Below the pieces are notes generated by a model. That model made no database searches. It saw only the letters and a list, made by a program, of their open reading frames with translations, and was not told where the DNA came from. A stretch of 64,000 nucleotides of DNA, taken from contig CM017573.1 of assembly GCA_007844125.1 (NCBI GenBank), positions 10,886,715-10,950,714 of the forward strand, read 5' to 3'. The position numbers were made by a program, and so were the translations under genes. Below are positions 1-9,794 of this stretch, piece by piece; the stretch's first letter is position 1, and every line of letters starts with the position of its first letter. The stretch comes from Sinonovacula constricta (lineage: Eukaryota > Mollusca > Bivalvia > Cardiida > Solecurtidae).

Positions 1-137
1 AGCGTAATTGGTACATGTTATACAATGGAATGATTAGACTCTCCTCTACAGATACGTGCACGAGGAAACCGGGAAGACCTACACAGTGAGCTCAATGTTC
101 ACTTAAATCGACTACGTCGGGTACACTGCAGTTAAAA

Positions 138-1205
138 ATGGCAGATAAAGAGAACAATTCTCAAGATGAGCAAGAGCGCATTGTAAAATAAGCGCGAATT
201 GCTTGGCGTTGCTGCACCTGATATTAAATCAGACTTAGACAAGGTTTATGGGGACAGTGCCCTATCGTATGCCACAGTTAGAAGATGGGTCCGTCTATTT
301 ACCTCCGGTAGAGAGTCGATAAAAGTGAGGCCCGTCCTGGCCGTCCAGTTACAACAATGGCTGACGGAAATATTGCCGCTGTTAAAAAAGCTGTTGAAGA
401 TGATGCCCGCTGTACAGTGGAGGAGATAAGTAATGTATGTGACATTTATTCGTCATCGGTTTTTCAAATTTTGACTCGCGTGTTAAAGCTACGCAAGGTT
501 TGCGCCAGGTGGATATCCCACCTTCTCACTGAGGACCAAAAACGGGAGCGCTTGCGAATCGCGTCACAGCTGCTCGATATATACAAGAAGGTTGACCAAA
601 ACCGCATGAATGCAATTGTGACTGGCGATGAAACATGGGTATATTTTTATGAGCCTGACAGTAAAGAAAAAAAAATAAGGTGTGGGTCGGTGAAAATGAC
701 CAACGGCCCCAAGTTGCCCGTAGAGCTCGCATTATGTATGCATTATTTTTTGATTGCCAGGGAATGGTGGCTCGAATTTCTATACCAGAAGGCAGGAGTG
801 TTACTGGAATATTTTACCGAGATTCGGTTCTTTCTGCTGTTGTAAGTCACTATACTGCAGCCCGCCCCCGTACCGGCGTACGCGGAATCAAGCTCCTTCA
901 TGATAACGCAACTGCCCACAAGTCAGTGGTGGTAAAGTCGTATCTTAGCGACAACAGCATTGACACTTTACCACACCCTGCATATAGCCCTGATCTTGCT
1001 CCGTGCGAATTTTGGTTGAATCCTTATATCAAGAACTACATAAGAGGTCGACGTTTTGAATCTCGGCACGCCGTCGGCAGCGCGATTTTTCCAGTGTCTA
1101 AACACTATACCTAAAGAGAGCTACCGAAAAGCATTTTCCGATAGGATTCACCGATTGGAAAAGTGCATCCAAGTCAATGGGGAATACTTCGAAGGGTTGG
1201 TCTAA
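138..1205 (+). pseudogene. mariner-type transposase relic
   Basis: Remains of a Tc1/mariner superfamily transposase, which cuts and pastes DNA at TA sites. The reading frame starts at an ATG (138) and shifts several times. Visible pieces are the N-terminal helix-turn-helix part (SYATVRRWVRLF, near 265-305), the first catalytic Asp in VTGDETWVYFYEP (about 620-660), the second in LLHDNATAHKS (about 890-925) and the block YSPDLAPCEFWL (about 980-1020). The C-terminus (KCIQVNGEYFEGLV) ends at TAA 1203-1205. The third catalytic position reads Glu where mariners have Asp, at spacing 34. Frameshifts and an in-frame stop after residue 16 show that it is dead. The family call is firm; the subfamily is not. 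Confidence 0.88.
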
Positions 1206-1240
1206 CAATTTTTGCCAAAATATTACGTATACGACAAAAG

Positions 1241-1277
1241 CGCCACACTGATTAATACTTTATAAATTCCCCTCGTA
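1241..1277. repeat. right terminal inverted repeat of the mariner relic
   Basis: Read on the minus strand the sequence begins TACGAGGGGAATTTATAAAG, the usual outward end of mariner-like elements (TACGAGGGG followed by an AAAGTA-like block). It lies 36 bases after the transposase stop codon. I could not find a convincing left partner in bases 1-137, so the left end is probably truncated or diverged. Confidence 0.55.
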
Positions 1278-1280
1278 ATA

Positions 1281-1974
1281 CAGAAATGGGCTGACAGTTC
1301 GCAATTGGTATACACGCTATTTCCAACGCATAGTGTACTGTCGCTGAGATTTTCCCGTCCATTGTGAATTTCCAGACACTCATGCAACTTCGGTCAAACG
1401 GAGCTTATGTAAATTGTGCCGCATATGAATTTACAGAGATATACATAGTTCAATTTGTTTCCGACTGAACTTGATGTCTAATGGATACTAGAGGGATACG
1501 TTATATTGGATTTTATAGGAATTCACATATCTCTACATTTAATGACCAGTAGTGACAACGTAAATGCGCTTTGAAGTACATGCTTGCATCGGCAGCATCA
1601 AAGAAAGTGACCATATACACGAAACCATATCGTAAGATCTAACATTGTTATGATCGCAATGACCAACAAAGACAGGCATCGACCAACATTTCGCGACAAT
1701 TTATTAAGTATTTAAGGGTCCATTATTGTGTATTAAACACATTTTATGAATGACAGATTTGGATAATGGTTTATGTATTAAAACAGGCCACGTAAATATA
1801 CTACCCGAGTTGCTTTGCGTATTAATAATGTAAATCTTTGTCAGAGTAATAAGACTGGCAAGGCTCGTATTTGCAACTGCATTGCGCAAACATATTCTTT
1901 TGTTGAATGCTCTGTTTTCAACGGCTTATTTTACATTAGTTTCCGGCGACGTTGATGCTCTGCATTACTTTATC
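1281..1974. other. gene-free flank between mariner relic and Polinton
   Basis: AT-rich sequence with no coherent reading frame, repeat unit or splice-site pair that I can support. Its right edge abuts the Polinton target duplication. Confidence 0.5.
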
Positions 1975-1980
1975 TTTTGT
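1975..1980. repeat. left target-site duplication TTTTGT
   Basis: TTTTGT immediately left of the element matches TTTTGT at 15389-15394. Six-base duplications are typical of Polintons. The T at 15389 could belong to the element end or to the duplication. Confidence 0.65.
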
Positions 1981-2320
1981 AGTAGTATACATAATGTGTG
2001 TTCTGGCTCAGTTATTTTTTCAGGTCTCCTTTTCCCAATGTAACCCGATGGCGGGGTTTCTACCTAACACGATAGGGGCCGCCAGGCCGACTCTATCCCA
2101 CTACCCTTTTAAGACGTGAATAGTTAAAATCTTGATTAGCGGGGATCTTGTACAAAAGGTCCGCAGATAGCCGCCGAACAAGGTTTTAACCTTTATCATC
2201 TGCAATAGTTAAGACATGTTGTCTGCAAATCACTGAAATATTTATAGCGCGTAAATATATTTCTAAGAGAGCCTACTGAGTGTAATGCATAAACCGTACA
2301 TCTACAACTAGAGACACGTA
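1981..2320. repeat. Polinton left terminal inverted repeat
   Basis: Matches the reverse complement of 15171-15389. The outer 80 bases are about 85% alike, including GGTCTCCTTTTCCCAAT and TAACCCGATGGCGG. An inner part (2227-2315, with ATAGCG and GTAATGCATAAACCGTACAT) matches again. About 150 bases near 2065-2225 have no partner in the right copy, so one arm has gained or lost sequence. Confidence 0.85.
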
Positions 2321-2709
2321 ACCTTAGCGTAATAACCATCGATACTGTTAGGACAATAACGTTTGAAGAAATAGAGAGGTTTTATATCCCGGATGAACTT
2401 GATTATGGTTACTGTTGTTTGCCAAACCCGTTGCCTGGTTATCAGTGTGATGAGGAGCAAGTGTACTTTGTTGCGCCGAGCGGGTTGAATGAGCAGCAGC
2501 AGAAACAACTATTATTCGACCGTTACTATTACATCATGAAGAATGAGATATATGAGTATAGAGAGTAACATGTGCGACTAGAGATATGGCAAGAGATGTA
2601 TGAAGAGGAGGTGTACCAGATCATGGACGCCGCTCAAGAATTTGATTGGGGCGCGGGACTTGCAGTAGAACCTGAGGCCGAACCGGTGGACGTTTCTCCA
2701 GCAGAGTAG
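2293..2709 (+). pseudogene. Polinton terminal acidic protein, one internal stop
   Basis: A reading frame running inward from the left terminal repeat, open from 2293 to 2709 except for a TAA at 2566-2568. It lacks an ATG near its start, so automatic ORF calling misses it. The product is acidic and rich in Tyr, Gln and Glu (for example FEEIERFYIPDELDYGY, then EEEVYQIMDAAQEFDWGAG) and ends EPVDVSPAE. It has no membrane segment and no motif known to me. The position next to the terminal repeat, mirrored by the zinc-ribbon gene at the other end, suggests an early or accessory role. The frame is convincing from its composition; the function is unknown. The true start may lie in the terminal repeat or have been lost. 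Confidence 0.55.
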
Positions 2710-2813
2710 GTTAGGTCACAGCGCTGGATTCCCTTCTTAATCATTTTAGACCCCTGGAACATTAAAAAGGAAAAACAAAAGATGGGAAGTTGCCTGTTTT
2801 AGACCTTATTACC

Positions 2814-3758
2814 CTAATGACAGCTTAAATGGTCCAAGCCCCAAAGATCTCCCACAGCCTTGTGGGAATCAGTCCTCGGCTTTCTTATTCTCTCGGAGAG
2901 AATATCGTTTTGCTGTTTCTTCGTTAGACCGTTGAAGCCGAAGCATCATGAAGGCCACCAGATAAGTGTGGCGACAAGGGTAATGATCTGGAACAGATCA
3001 ACGATTCTGGGGGGGGAGGGCACATTACTGCTGATATACAGTAGAGGGTCCAAGCATTTAATACCTATGCTTGAGGTGAATGACAATGTGTACTACACAC
3101 GCAGCTCAGAGCGGGGATGGGGAATATTCAACATTTTGGAACGCACCGATAGCGCTTCTTTGCGACCTTCTTCTAGAAATCTTTTTCGAAGCTCCTCCAT
3201 GTTCTCCTGATGTGCCTTATCGTCACGGACCTCCCGTTCCATGTCTTCAAACGTCTGGATCTCATCTAGAACAAGTCTATACTCGACGTCGGAAATATTC
3301 CCGTCTGTCAGGGCTTTGCTCATGATGTCGGGGATGGTATTAAGCTTTGCTCGGGCTATCCCCTCGATGCGCCGATGGTTAACGAGTTTATGGGATAGCC
3401 GCCTTCCAGCCACCTTGCCAATAACAGAGAGGCCCGCGCAACCATGAGACCCAATCTCGAGCCCTACAGCGATCGGAAGCGCTACGACCGTCGATATGAG
3501 AAATACACCTTTGATTCCAAGTCCAGCGCCATCGGTCGCCAAAGCAGCATCGGCGCCATCTATGGAATTCAACGCCCTCTTGCATTTCTTTCTGAGGCTT
3601 GCCCTTTTTTCGGCTTCTCGCATCTCTGCCTGGATTCGTGTTATCTGCTGAAGACGGCACGCGTGCCCATCACCCTCAGATGGCAGGGTGGGATATATTG
3701 GTGGGGCTGTTGGAATCTCTCGGTCTTTCATGTCTCGGTTGGATGTTAATCCCCTCAC
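2814..3758 (-). pseudogene. Polinton-associated membrane/helical protein of unknown function
   Basis: The intact portion (3093-3758) encodes 221 residues from ATG at 3758. In order: a Pro-rich N-terminus (TAPPIYPTLP), a basic helical stretch, a hydrophobic glycine-rich segment (KGVFLISTVVALPIAVGLEIG, about residues 83-103), and a charged helical C-terminus with IARAKLNTIPDIMSKALTDG and QENMEELRKRFLEEGRK. Proteins of this layout recur in invertebrate Polintons, as I recall; their role is not known and a minor virion or membrane role is a guess. The same frame continues beyond the TAG at 3093 for 94 codons to 2814, with a TGA at 2946-2948 and a second hydrophobic stretch (LFQIITLVATLIWW). That tail may be the lost C-terminus or a small separate membrane protein. 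Confidence 0.6.
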
Positions 3759-3762
3759 ATCT

Positions 3763-5101
3763 CTAGTTCAATAAGCAGCGCAACCACTCCCGAAGCATTA
3801 GTCCGAGTCGATTCCCGCGTCCGAAGTTGAGAACAGAACCTTTATCAATTTCTAGGGGTTGTTGGAAAGTTTTCTCAAAATAATAGCTTGGATTCTTAGT
3901 TACTTCGTAACCGTCTTGAAACTTTCCACTTACTGTTATGCCCTCACTCGCCATCTCCTCCGAGCACCCATTACGTTGAGCCGCAGACAAAGACATAGCC
4001 AGTATCTTTCCTTTTTTATCATCACCAACTTTACTATGGCTATTACCATCCGCGTTTCACCCGAACGACTATTGAAATGCACCACCTTCCAAGGCTATAA
4101 TGGTAATTTGCCCGTCAACTTATTTCTTGTTTGCAGCACCGTTCGAATAAACTGGACGATGCAAATTTACTATCCGGCGATTTTTAAGATTAAGGTGACC
4201 TTCCATAGCCGTGTCACCGATGTTTTCAGGATGACTTCTCCCTTTCATCCATCCTTCCTCGACACTCTCGCAGAAACCACATCCGTAGGTAATTCGATGT
4301 CGCCGAAGTTCATGATCTGACCGCCCATTAGGTCTACATCACCATCCTGGTCCATCAAGGCGCACGCTGTAGCAAAGCAAACGCATCGACGTAAGCCCGA
4401 GTAGCGTAGTCTGCCCTAGGTGTCCTAGGTGTCCTATTCCACCACGACCTCAAAAGATACTCATTTCACATCAGGGACGACACGCACTAGCAAACTGTGG
4501 TTGTTTTTTATTCACCACGCTCGTCTCTAGCAGAGATTGTGAGCTCAGAGATTGTCCCCTGTCTCAGGAGCTTGAACTCAGGATTAGGGAATGGGGATGA
4601 TTCCATCTCCTCGTACTACCAGCAACCGACAGCGAGCAGACTGCTGAGGGGCCTTTCCGGGCATTCTTGGTGGTGTTCGTCTCTTCTAGGTGGATAAACA
4701 ACAACCTGTGCAAGCTGAAATTTACATGACGGATCCCTCGGGTACTTCATAAGGGACGACGGGTTTGTTTAGAAGCTCCATTAACCCTTCCAAGATTCGA
4801 AAGTCCCTAACGAAGAATGAACATAGAGATTGCGTATTCCGGTAGTTTCATCAAGCTTTAGTGTTAGGCCGCGCAATGGGTCACTGGTTGTGAGGTAGTC
4901 TTGCAGCTGCTAAAAGAACAAAGCCCCAAGTCCACCAATGCTCTCTCGGCTGTCTCGGCTCTATCCTCGTTGACGATTACATACTAGGGTTTCATAAAGT
5001 TGTACTAGCCAACCGTGTACGTGATCGGCTGCAGACCGATCTTCAAACTCCCGTCCCTGTTGTCGAGGGACTGTAGTGATATCGGCGATTGTTTGAAACA
5101 T
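3763..5101 (-). pseudogene. probable fibre-like structural protein of the Polinton, fragmented
   Basis: Minus-strand coding remains from an ATG at 5101 (MFQTIADITTVPRQQGREF) down to the ORF ending at 3763. At least five frames or stops interrupt it. Segments judged coding by composition: LYETL near 4985, ILEGLMELLNKPVVPYEVPE near 4790, FPNPEFKLLRQGTISEL near 4590, ADYATRAYVDAF near 4410, GGQIMNFGDIELPTDVVSAR near 4300, and SGKFQDGYEVTKNPSYYFEK near 3900. The pairs NFGDIELPTDVVSARV and YATRAYVDA resemble the repeated linker motif of trimeric viral and phage fibres; that is inference. It starts only 23 bases from the divergent + strand gene at 5125, as in compact viral genomes. Confidence 0.42.
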
Positions 5102-5124
5102 CTTGCATACGATAGACAATCTTT

Positions 5125-6168
5125 ATGGAGGCCTTTACCTTCTATAGCGGCGTAAAGTATAAGGCCGAGAGATATCCACGGAAAATTAACGCCAAAAACC
5201 TGTCCATCCTAAAGATAACGGCAGGCCCCAGCCACTTTTTCTCAGCCAGTCTGCAAGATATCTGGCAAAAATCCCGACTGCATAAGATCACAATAGAGGT
5301 CACGGTTCAAGATTGGACCAATAGCCCGATGAAGTTCTGGGAGAACCAGATGAACTTCGCCATGTGGTGCGCAACGGCAGGCTGCGGGGTCTCATTCAAC
5401 AACCACCTGAACGGACCAGAAGGGCGTGCCACCACCTCTTCTATGTCAACTACACTACCAGTCGCATTCTAACTGAAATGAAATGCGCACTCCCCCAGGA
5501 TTCGTCCTGGGATCACGTGAACAATACTTACGACAGGAAAGCGGATGAACGGCTTTCCTAGGAATTCGGGGTCGACCCCAAGACAGACTGGCGACGAAAA
5601 TAGTACCCCAACAGCCGTGGCCTGGTGGGAGGGGCGGGTGGCGTTCTCAAAACAGGGCACGTTGCGTGGACCCAGACAGCCTTCCGACACGACAGCGAGG
5701 GAAAATACGTCGCCAGCCAGAACGCCGAGAGCCTAGACCCCAAGCACATGACGTTCGGGTCGGAGATTTCTGGAGGTCGTCATTGCGGTGTTTCGTCTTG
5801 CGACTATCGAACGCCTTAAAAGGCCCACATTGAATTCATCGAGCAAGATCCAGTAGTTGATGGCTCTTGGAGCACCTTCGCGCTAGATGTCTCGAAAGGT
5901 TTCACTCAGGCGGCATGGAGCGAATCAACGACTCGATCAGGACCTATATGAAGGCTCTGCTCGGGACCAAGGCCCAAACCAAATCCTGGATCGCAGGCGT
6001 CTTTGTGGCGCAAAAGCAGTTCCTAGCCCTAGTGATGGATCCGATCAACTCTCCGGTCGACATCCAGGCAGCTATCACTATTTACCGAATTGTTCCGCAG
6101 TACGCCTGGAGCGAGCTCAACGTGGTCTTTGGAACAGGTTTGTACACGGCTCCAAAGACGTGCTCCTA
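5125..6168 (+). pseudogene. conserved Polinton gene of unknown function (MEAFTFYSG protein)
   Basis: The first 98 or so residues are in one frame from ATG 5125: MEAFTFYSGVKYKAERYP, then QDIWQKSRLHKITIEVTVQD, NQMNFAMWCATAGCGVSF. The frame then shifts near 5420. Later pieces lie in other frames: YYTTSR-LTEMKCALPQ and DHVNNTYDR (5450-5550), GVLKTGHVAWTQTAFRHD (5630-5690), and a final open part from 5867 with INDSIRTYMKALLGTKAQTK, DPINSPVDIQAAITIYR and NVVFGTGLYTAPK. Original length would be about 345 residues. I recall similar proteins in invertebrate Polintons, always uncharacterised. Placement beside the fibre-like gene and before the capsid gene hints at a virion role (penton or minor capsid), but no fold is evident by eye. 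Confidence 0.6.
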
Positions 6169-6494
6169 AAAACAATCCCGGCGTCCCTGGCTACAACAGT
6201 AGAATACTTGTAATAATTGCTCTAGCCAATTTCCCAATCGGTGTAGCCAGAGGGGGTGGGGTGGCGGGGGGAGGGTGTTGGGGGTGGATGGTAACTCTCC
6301 TGCGGTGCAGCCTCAGGTACATGGCAGCTTCTATGACGGTAAAATCGCAGGGCCGCCGCAGGGTGACCCGCTGACATGTTAACAGCCTCGCAGCAGTGAA
6401 GCGGTAGCTGCTGCGCCCGCAGGCAGTGTTGAAGCTGCGCGAGCACGCACCGACGAAAAGAAGGCTCTGGTTGTGGCTGGAGCTGCCGCATGGG
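6169..6494. other. gene-free Polinton spacer between convergent genes
   Basis: Lies between the 3' ends of the MEAFTFYSG gene (+) and the coiled-coil/TM gene (-). It includes a G-rich run at 6250-6290. The open frames on both strands here look like GC-biased shadows; none has a recognisable motif. Confidence 0.4.
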
Positions 6495-7323
6495 CTAATT
6501 GCCCGTTGGCTGGTTCTTCGCTAGCCATTCTTGGGCTGCAACCAGTAAAAAACACCCACTTGCGAGAAGAAGAGCCTAAGTTTGTTCGGCAAGCCATCTG
6601 ATTACCTTGCCTGCGGTCGACAGCATCCATGAAACCATGTTGCCAATGGCACCAGGGATTGCAGCCGCGGCCTTCTCCGCTAGGTTTGCGAGTAGAGCGC
6701 CAAGGACTTGCAGCTGTTTTTAACCCACTCTCCAATGCCACCCTTACCTTGTTGGGCTGGGGGGAGGGGCGGAGTCACCGGTAAATGCGAGAACGAGCAT
6801 GCTGATGTTCATCCCGATTATTGTGAGGACGAACACGACGGTGATCCCTTGCTTTTGGAAGAGAGTCTTAATCTGCTCAGCCGGCATGGTGTCTTCTTGC
6901 AGGATTCCCCGGAGGATTTTCCGAACACGGCTGATCTGCGATCTGAGAGCTTCTCGGTCGGCTGAAGCCGCCTCGAGCCGTGCGGCCGCTCATCCTCGAG
7001 GTTTCTTATTCTCTCCGAGATACGCCGTTTCATCTCGTAGTCATCCGTCTCTTTTAGGTTTCCATTCTCTCGATTAAGATGTCTGCGATATCGGAATATT
7101 TGGCTGGGTTGTTTAAACGTTCTCCTCGTTGGGTTTGCATGGCCATGTCGAGCATTTTGAGTTCCCGGAACCGCATCATTAGCTCGGAACCGTCCAAGCC
7201 CGATGTACTAGGTGGTGGGGCTTTGATTGCTTTCAACGCCGTCTCCTCCATTTCAAACAAGGCGGAGGCTGCTCTGTCGAAATCTCCCACCTGAATGTTT
7301 CTTCCAGCACTAGCGCGCATCAC
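6495..7323 (-). pseudogene. Polinton coiled-coil and transmembrane protein
   Basis: Minus-strand gene starting at the ATG or GTG around 7320-7323 and ending at TAG 6495-6497. The first 89 residues are helical and charged (QVGDFDRAASALFEMEETAL, RFRELKMLDMAMQTQRGERL). A frameshift near 7050 moves to another frame with ADREALRSQISRVRKILRG. Next come QIKTLFQKQGITVVFVL and a clear transmembrane helix (IIGMNISMLVFAF, about 6800-6840), a Pro-rich linker, and an Ala/Gly-rich part (GKGGIGEWVKNSCKSLG, LANLAEKAAAAIPGAIG). A second hydrophobic stretch (LLLASGCFLLVAAQEWL) follows an in-frame TAG at 6576-6578. The same architecture is common in invertebrate Polintons as I recall. The role is unknown; a membrane-linked virion or lysis function would fit. 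Confidence 0.62.
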
Positions 7324-7676
7324 TTCGTCCAGTTCTCTATCAGTCCGCTATATTTGGGCGACAGTTTGGGCTGATAGATCAGTATTCCTATCGCGGAGCC
7401 CCCAGTCCGAAAACCTGAGCTCATCCCAGACAATGGCCCGATTGCCTGCCCACATTTGCTAAAGTGGCTAGCTTTAGGGGTCTTCTTGTATTTCTGTTGA
7501 TCAGATCAACTTCTGGGTAGGCCTTTAGGCGGAGCTGACCCCTTCCGTCGATCGTAAATTTTTGTTTGGTAGTCCCGACACGCAGGAGGCTTACCCTCCC
7601 CAAATGTGTTGTAAAAGTCATCAACCGTTCTAGTAAGTAATTCAGCGGAGAGCCAGGTAGTTGCAATATCGTCCAT
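7320..7676 (-). pseudogene. small Polinton protein overlapping the coiled-coil gene
   Basis: Starts at ATG 7676 (MDDIATTWLSAELLTRTVDD) and stays open for 118 codons except one TGA at 7506-7508. It ends in TGA 7320-7322. That stop overlaps the ATG of the next minus-strand gene as TGATG, a typical overlapping translation junction, which argues for this frame over the other open frame here. The product is hydrophilic with a basic middle (YDRRKGSAPPKGLP) and a Gly/Leu-rich end (GGSAIGILIYQPKLSPKYSG). No family is recognised. It diverges from the capsid gene, leaving about 100 bases that could hold a shared promoter. Confidence 0.42.
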
Positions 7677-7774
7677 GGCCGAATCTAATGGCGCCGCCGG
7701 TCACTGAAGTCTTGCAGCGGGATGCCATCGTCATACATTGTATTGAACACACGGATGGCTGAGTTCAATACAAG

Positions 7775-8807
7775 ATGTTTCAAAGCGCTAACGGTCAAAA
7801 GCTTAATGCGCACTTGCGACTGAGAGAACTCATACGTACAAAGGGCATCTGCCAGTCGGTTGTGATCACGAACAACCCATCGACAATAGATCAGAATCAG
7901 CAGCTCTTATTGAGGTTTCCGAATCTCGGGACCAACAGTGTCATTGTTCCAGGAACAACCCGTTTAGATTTACAAATCAAGTTGGTCTCAATAGACGCTA
8001 ATTGCTCTGTGGTTAATAATTCCGTTCGTTTAGATCGTTAAGAAGACCACGATTAAGATTCCCCGGAACAAGGCCATGAGTCTCGACGACAGTGATATTT
8101 TCGCATGTTACAAGGACCTCTGGAAAACTGAAAACGAGCCGGCTAATGTCCATTACCAGGGTATTGACATCACAGATGAAAGAAACGTAACTCGAATGAG
8201 ACTCGGTGTCAGAAACAAGACTGCTCAAGCGAAGAATGCCGCTTTCGCCATGGCTTACGACAACCGTTTCTCCATTCCACTCGATTTCGAACTCTTGGAG
8301 AGTAACATGTTTTTCTTTCAGTCCGCTTTCGGAGTATGAACTTACGTTCAATGACTATGGATGCGTTGTCATGGCGACTGGCGATGAGAATGCCAAATAC
8401 TTAATTGTGAAGATCACGAAAGTGGAGGCTACTGTCGAGGGAATACCGAACCAGCTCTATGATCAAGGCCTGCGCCCTTACCAGGCATGGGCCAAGGTCA
8501 GAAAAATTATGGCGATGGGAAAAAACGGCACCCCGAAGTGGCCATTGTGGCAAAGGACCTCTGGCCGCACGCCTGCAGCCTAGGTAAGTGCCTCACAGAG
8601 GAGTTCCTCCTCTGGCTAGATTAAAGGTTCAGCGATGACGACGGCTTACATGACAACGGCCACAGGATCGAAAACGGCAGCGATGGGATCACAATTCAGC
8701 TCGCCAAGGAATCAGAAGCTTGGGGAGCATTTAACATATATCACTTCGTCCTCATGGATGCGCAGCTCAACATCAAGAATGAACGATTCGTATCGGCTAT
8801 TTACTAA
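7775..8807 (+). pseudogene. Polinton double jelly-roll major capsid protein (broken)
   Basis: Forms the icosahedral shell in the Polinton/adintovirus lineage. The N-terminal part (ATG 7775) has STIDQNQQLLLRFPNLG and TTRLDLQIKLVSIDANCSVV. A shift near 8035 leads to a second open part with DDSDIFACYKDLW, VHYQGIDITDERN and DNRFSIPLDFELLES. A further shift gives YELTFNDYGCVVMATGDE and KYLIVKITKVEATVEGIPNQ, and the C-terminus has DDDGLHDNGHRIENGSDGIT and LMDAQLNIKNERFVSAIY, ending TAA 8805-8807. About 345 residues are accounted for. Its order before the packaging ATPase is the usual one. The family call comes from several conserved blocks; breaks and in-frame stops make it non-functional. Confidence 0.82.
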
Positions 8808-9369
8808 CTCGTCGATAATTTGCGGCATGACTGGCTTCGGGAAATTCGTGCTTGCTCTCCTCGAGGGCCCATTCCGCGGCCGTTTCGATCACATCGTAAT
8901 ACTCTGTCCCAGGAATAACCGGACCTACCATGAGCGCCCGTGGGTGTAGACAGACGCAGAGTTTTATGTTCTAGATCCAGGTGAATGACTTCATGACTTG
9001 TTGCGAGCTCTCTACCGAGTGTTTCAGCGTCAGCCGACGTTGTATGTCATTGATAACATAATTGCCAACTAACAGATCACCAAGAAAAAAGACATGTTCT
9101 CCAAGCTGGCATTCAACGGCCGCCATGCCAAGCAATCGGTCTGGGTCTTGGCTCAGAGGTACAACGTCGTCCTCAAAGATCTCCGGGAGCAAAGGTGCTG
9201 GATCGCTCTCTTCCGCTGCAAGGATCAGGATAGTTTCGACGAGTGCTTGCGTGAAAATGCCATTATCCCCGCAGTCGAACCTGCGGTTCGGGAACAACTC
9301 GCCAAAACGAAACATGCGAAGCTGCTGTTAAATACCCCGCAGTCAATTAGCTATGCCATGTTAATATGA
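8779..9369 (+). pseudogene. Polinton packaging ATPase (FtsK/HerA type), broken
   Basis: Would pump the genome into capsids using ATP. The frame opens over the capsid 3' end; ATG 8779 is the likely start. A P-loop is visible as GMTGFGKFVLALL (about 8824-8860), but the Lys is followed by Phe where Thr or Ser normally coordinates magnesium. Then come FDHIVILCPRNNRTY, a TAG at 8947-8949, a Walker B-like TLYVIDN (about 9030-9060), and a well-kept C-terminus: FNGRHAKQSVWVLAQRYNVV, DQDSFDECLRENAIIP and AKTKHAKLLL, ending TGA 9367-9369. Length (about 195 codons) is near the family size. The inner stops and altered P-loop mean it is dead as read. Confidence 0.82.
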
Positions 9370-9540
9370 AACGCCTATACTTTGCCGCCGCCTGCTAGAG
9401 AGATTGGATTTATCGTATTAACGCTCGGAGCGGCCGGGATCGCGGGTTACTACTTAATTAATTACTTTATTAATAATCTCCGCTTCTTTTTCCGCCCCTT
9501 ATATACAGAATATTCATGGCTCTTCCCAATAACCGGTTAA
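9370..9540 (+). CDS. small single-TM protein following the ATPase
   Basis: In the same frame directly after the ATPase stop, a 56-codon open stretch ends at TAA 9538-9540. It has Pro-Pro-Pro-Ala-Arg, then a strong hydrophobic helix (GFIVLTLGAAGIAGYYLIN), and a basic aromatic tail (NNLRFFFRPLYTEYSW). There is no ATG in frame, so the start is lost or the segment was once a C-terminal extension. Small membrane proteins in this position are common in such elements. No function assigned. Confidence 0.4.
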   Translation, partial: NAYTLPPPAREIGFIVLTLGAAGIAGYYLINYFINNLRFFFRPLYTEYSWLFPITG

Positions 9541-9749
9541 CTAAGATGCTGGAAGTAGGCTACGCCGCTCGACGGCACAAAGTTCCTTGGACTTTAGCTT
9601 CCACTATGATCGATGTCGCTAGAAATTCACTCGATAGCTGGCGGAATGATAAAAGGAATATGATGCGTTTCGCATATAGGGTGTTAGTAGGCCAGAGTAA
9701 CATCTGGACATCAACTGGGCAGCTACTCGAGACTGTGGCTTCTCCGTGA
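9516..9749 (+). CDS. hypothetical basic Polinton protein
   Basis: A 77-codon frame from ATG 9516 to TGA 9749, overlapping the end of the small TM frame by 25 bases. The product is basic and helical (NNRLTKMLEVGYAARRHKVP, SWRNDKRNMMRFAYRVL) with no motif I recognise. It lies between ATPase and integrase on the same strand. It may be an intact small gene or a fragment of the integrase 5' region. Confidence 0.33.
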   Translation: MALPNNRLTKMLEVGYAARRHKVPWTLASTMIDVARNSLDSWRNDKRNMMRFAYRVLVGQSNIWTSTGQLLETVASP

Positions 9750-9794
9750 TTAAGCTTTCTCACGCTATTGGTGTATGTCCATGGATCAGAAGGT

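Noticed and set aside
6379..6741. 120-codon minus-strand frame in the Polinton
   Set aside because: Out of frame with the recognisable coiled-coil/TM protein that covers the same bases.
7421..7666. 81-codon minus-strand frame starting MQLPGSPLNYLLERL
   Set aside because: The overlapping frame from 7676 has one stop but ends in the TGATG junction with the next gene and extends further, so it is preferred; this one remains possible.
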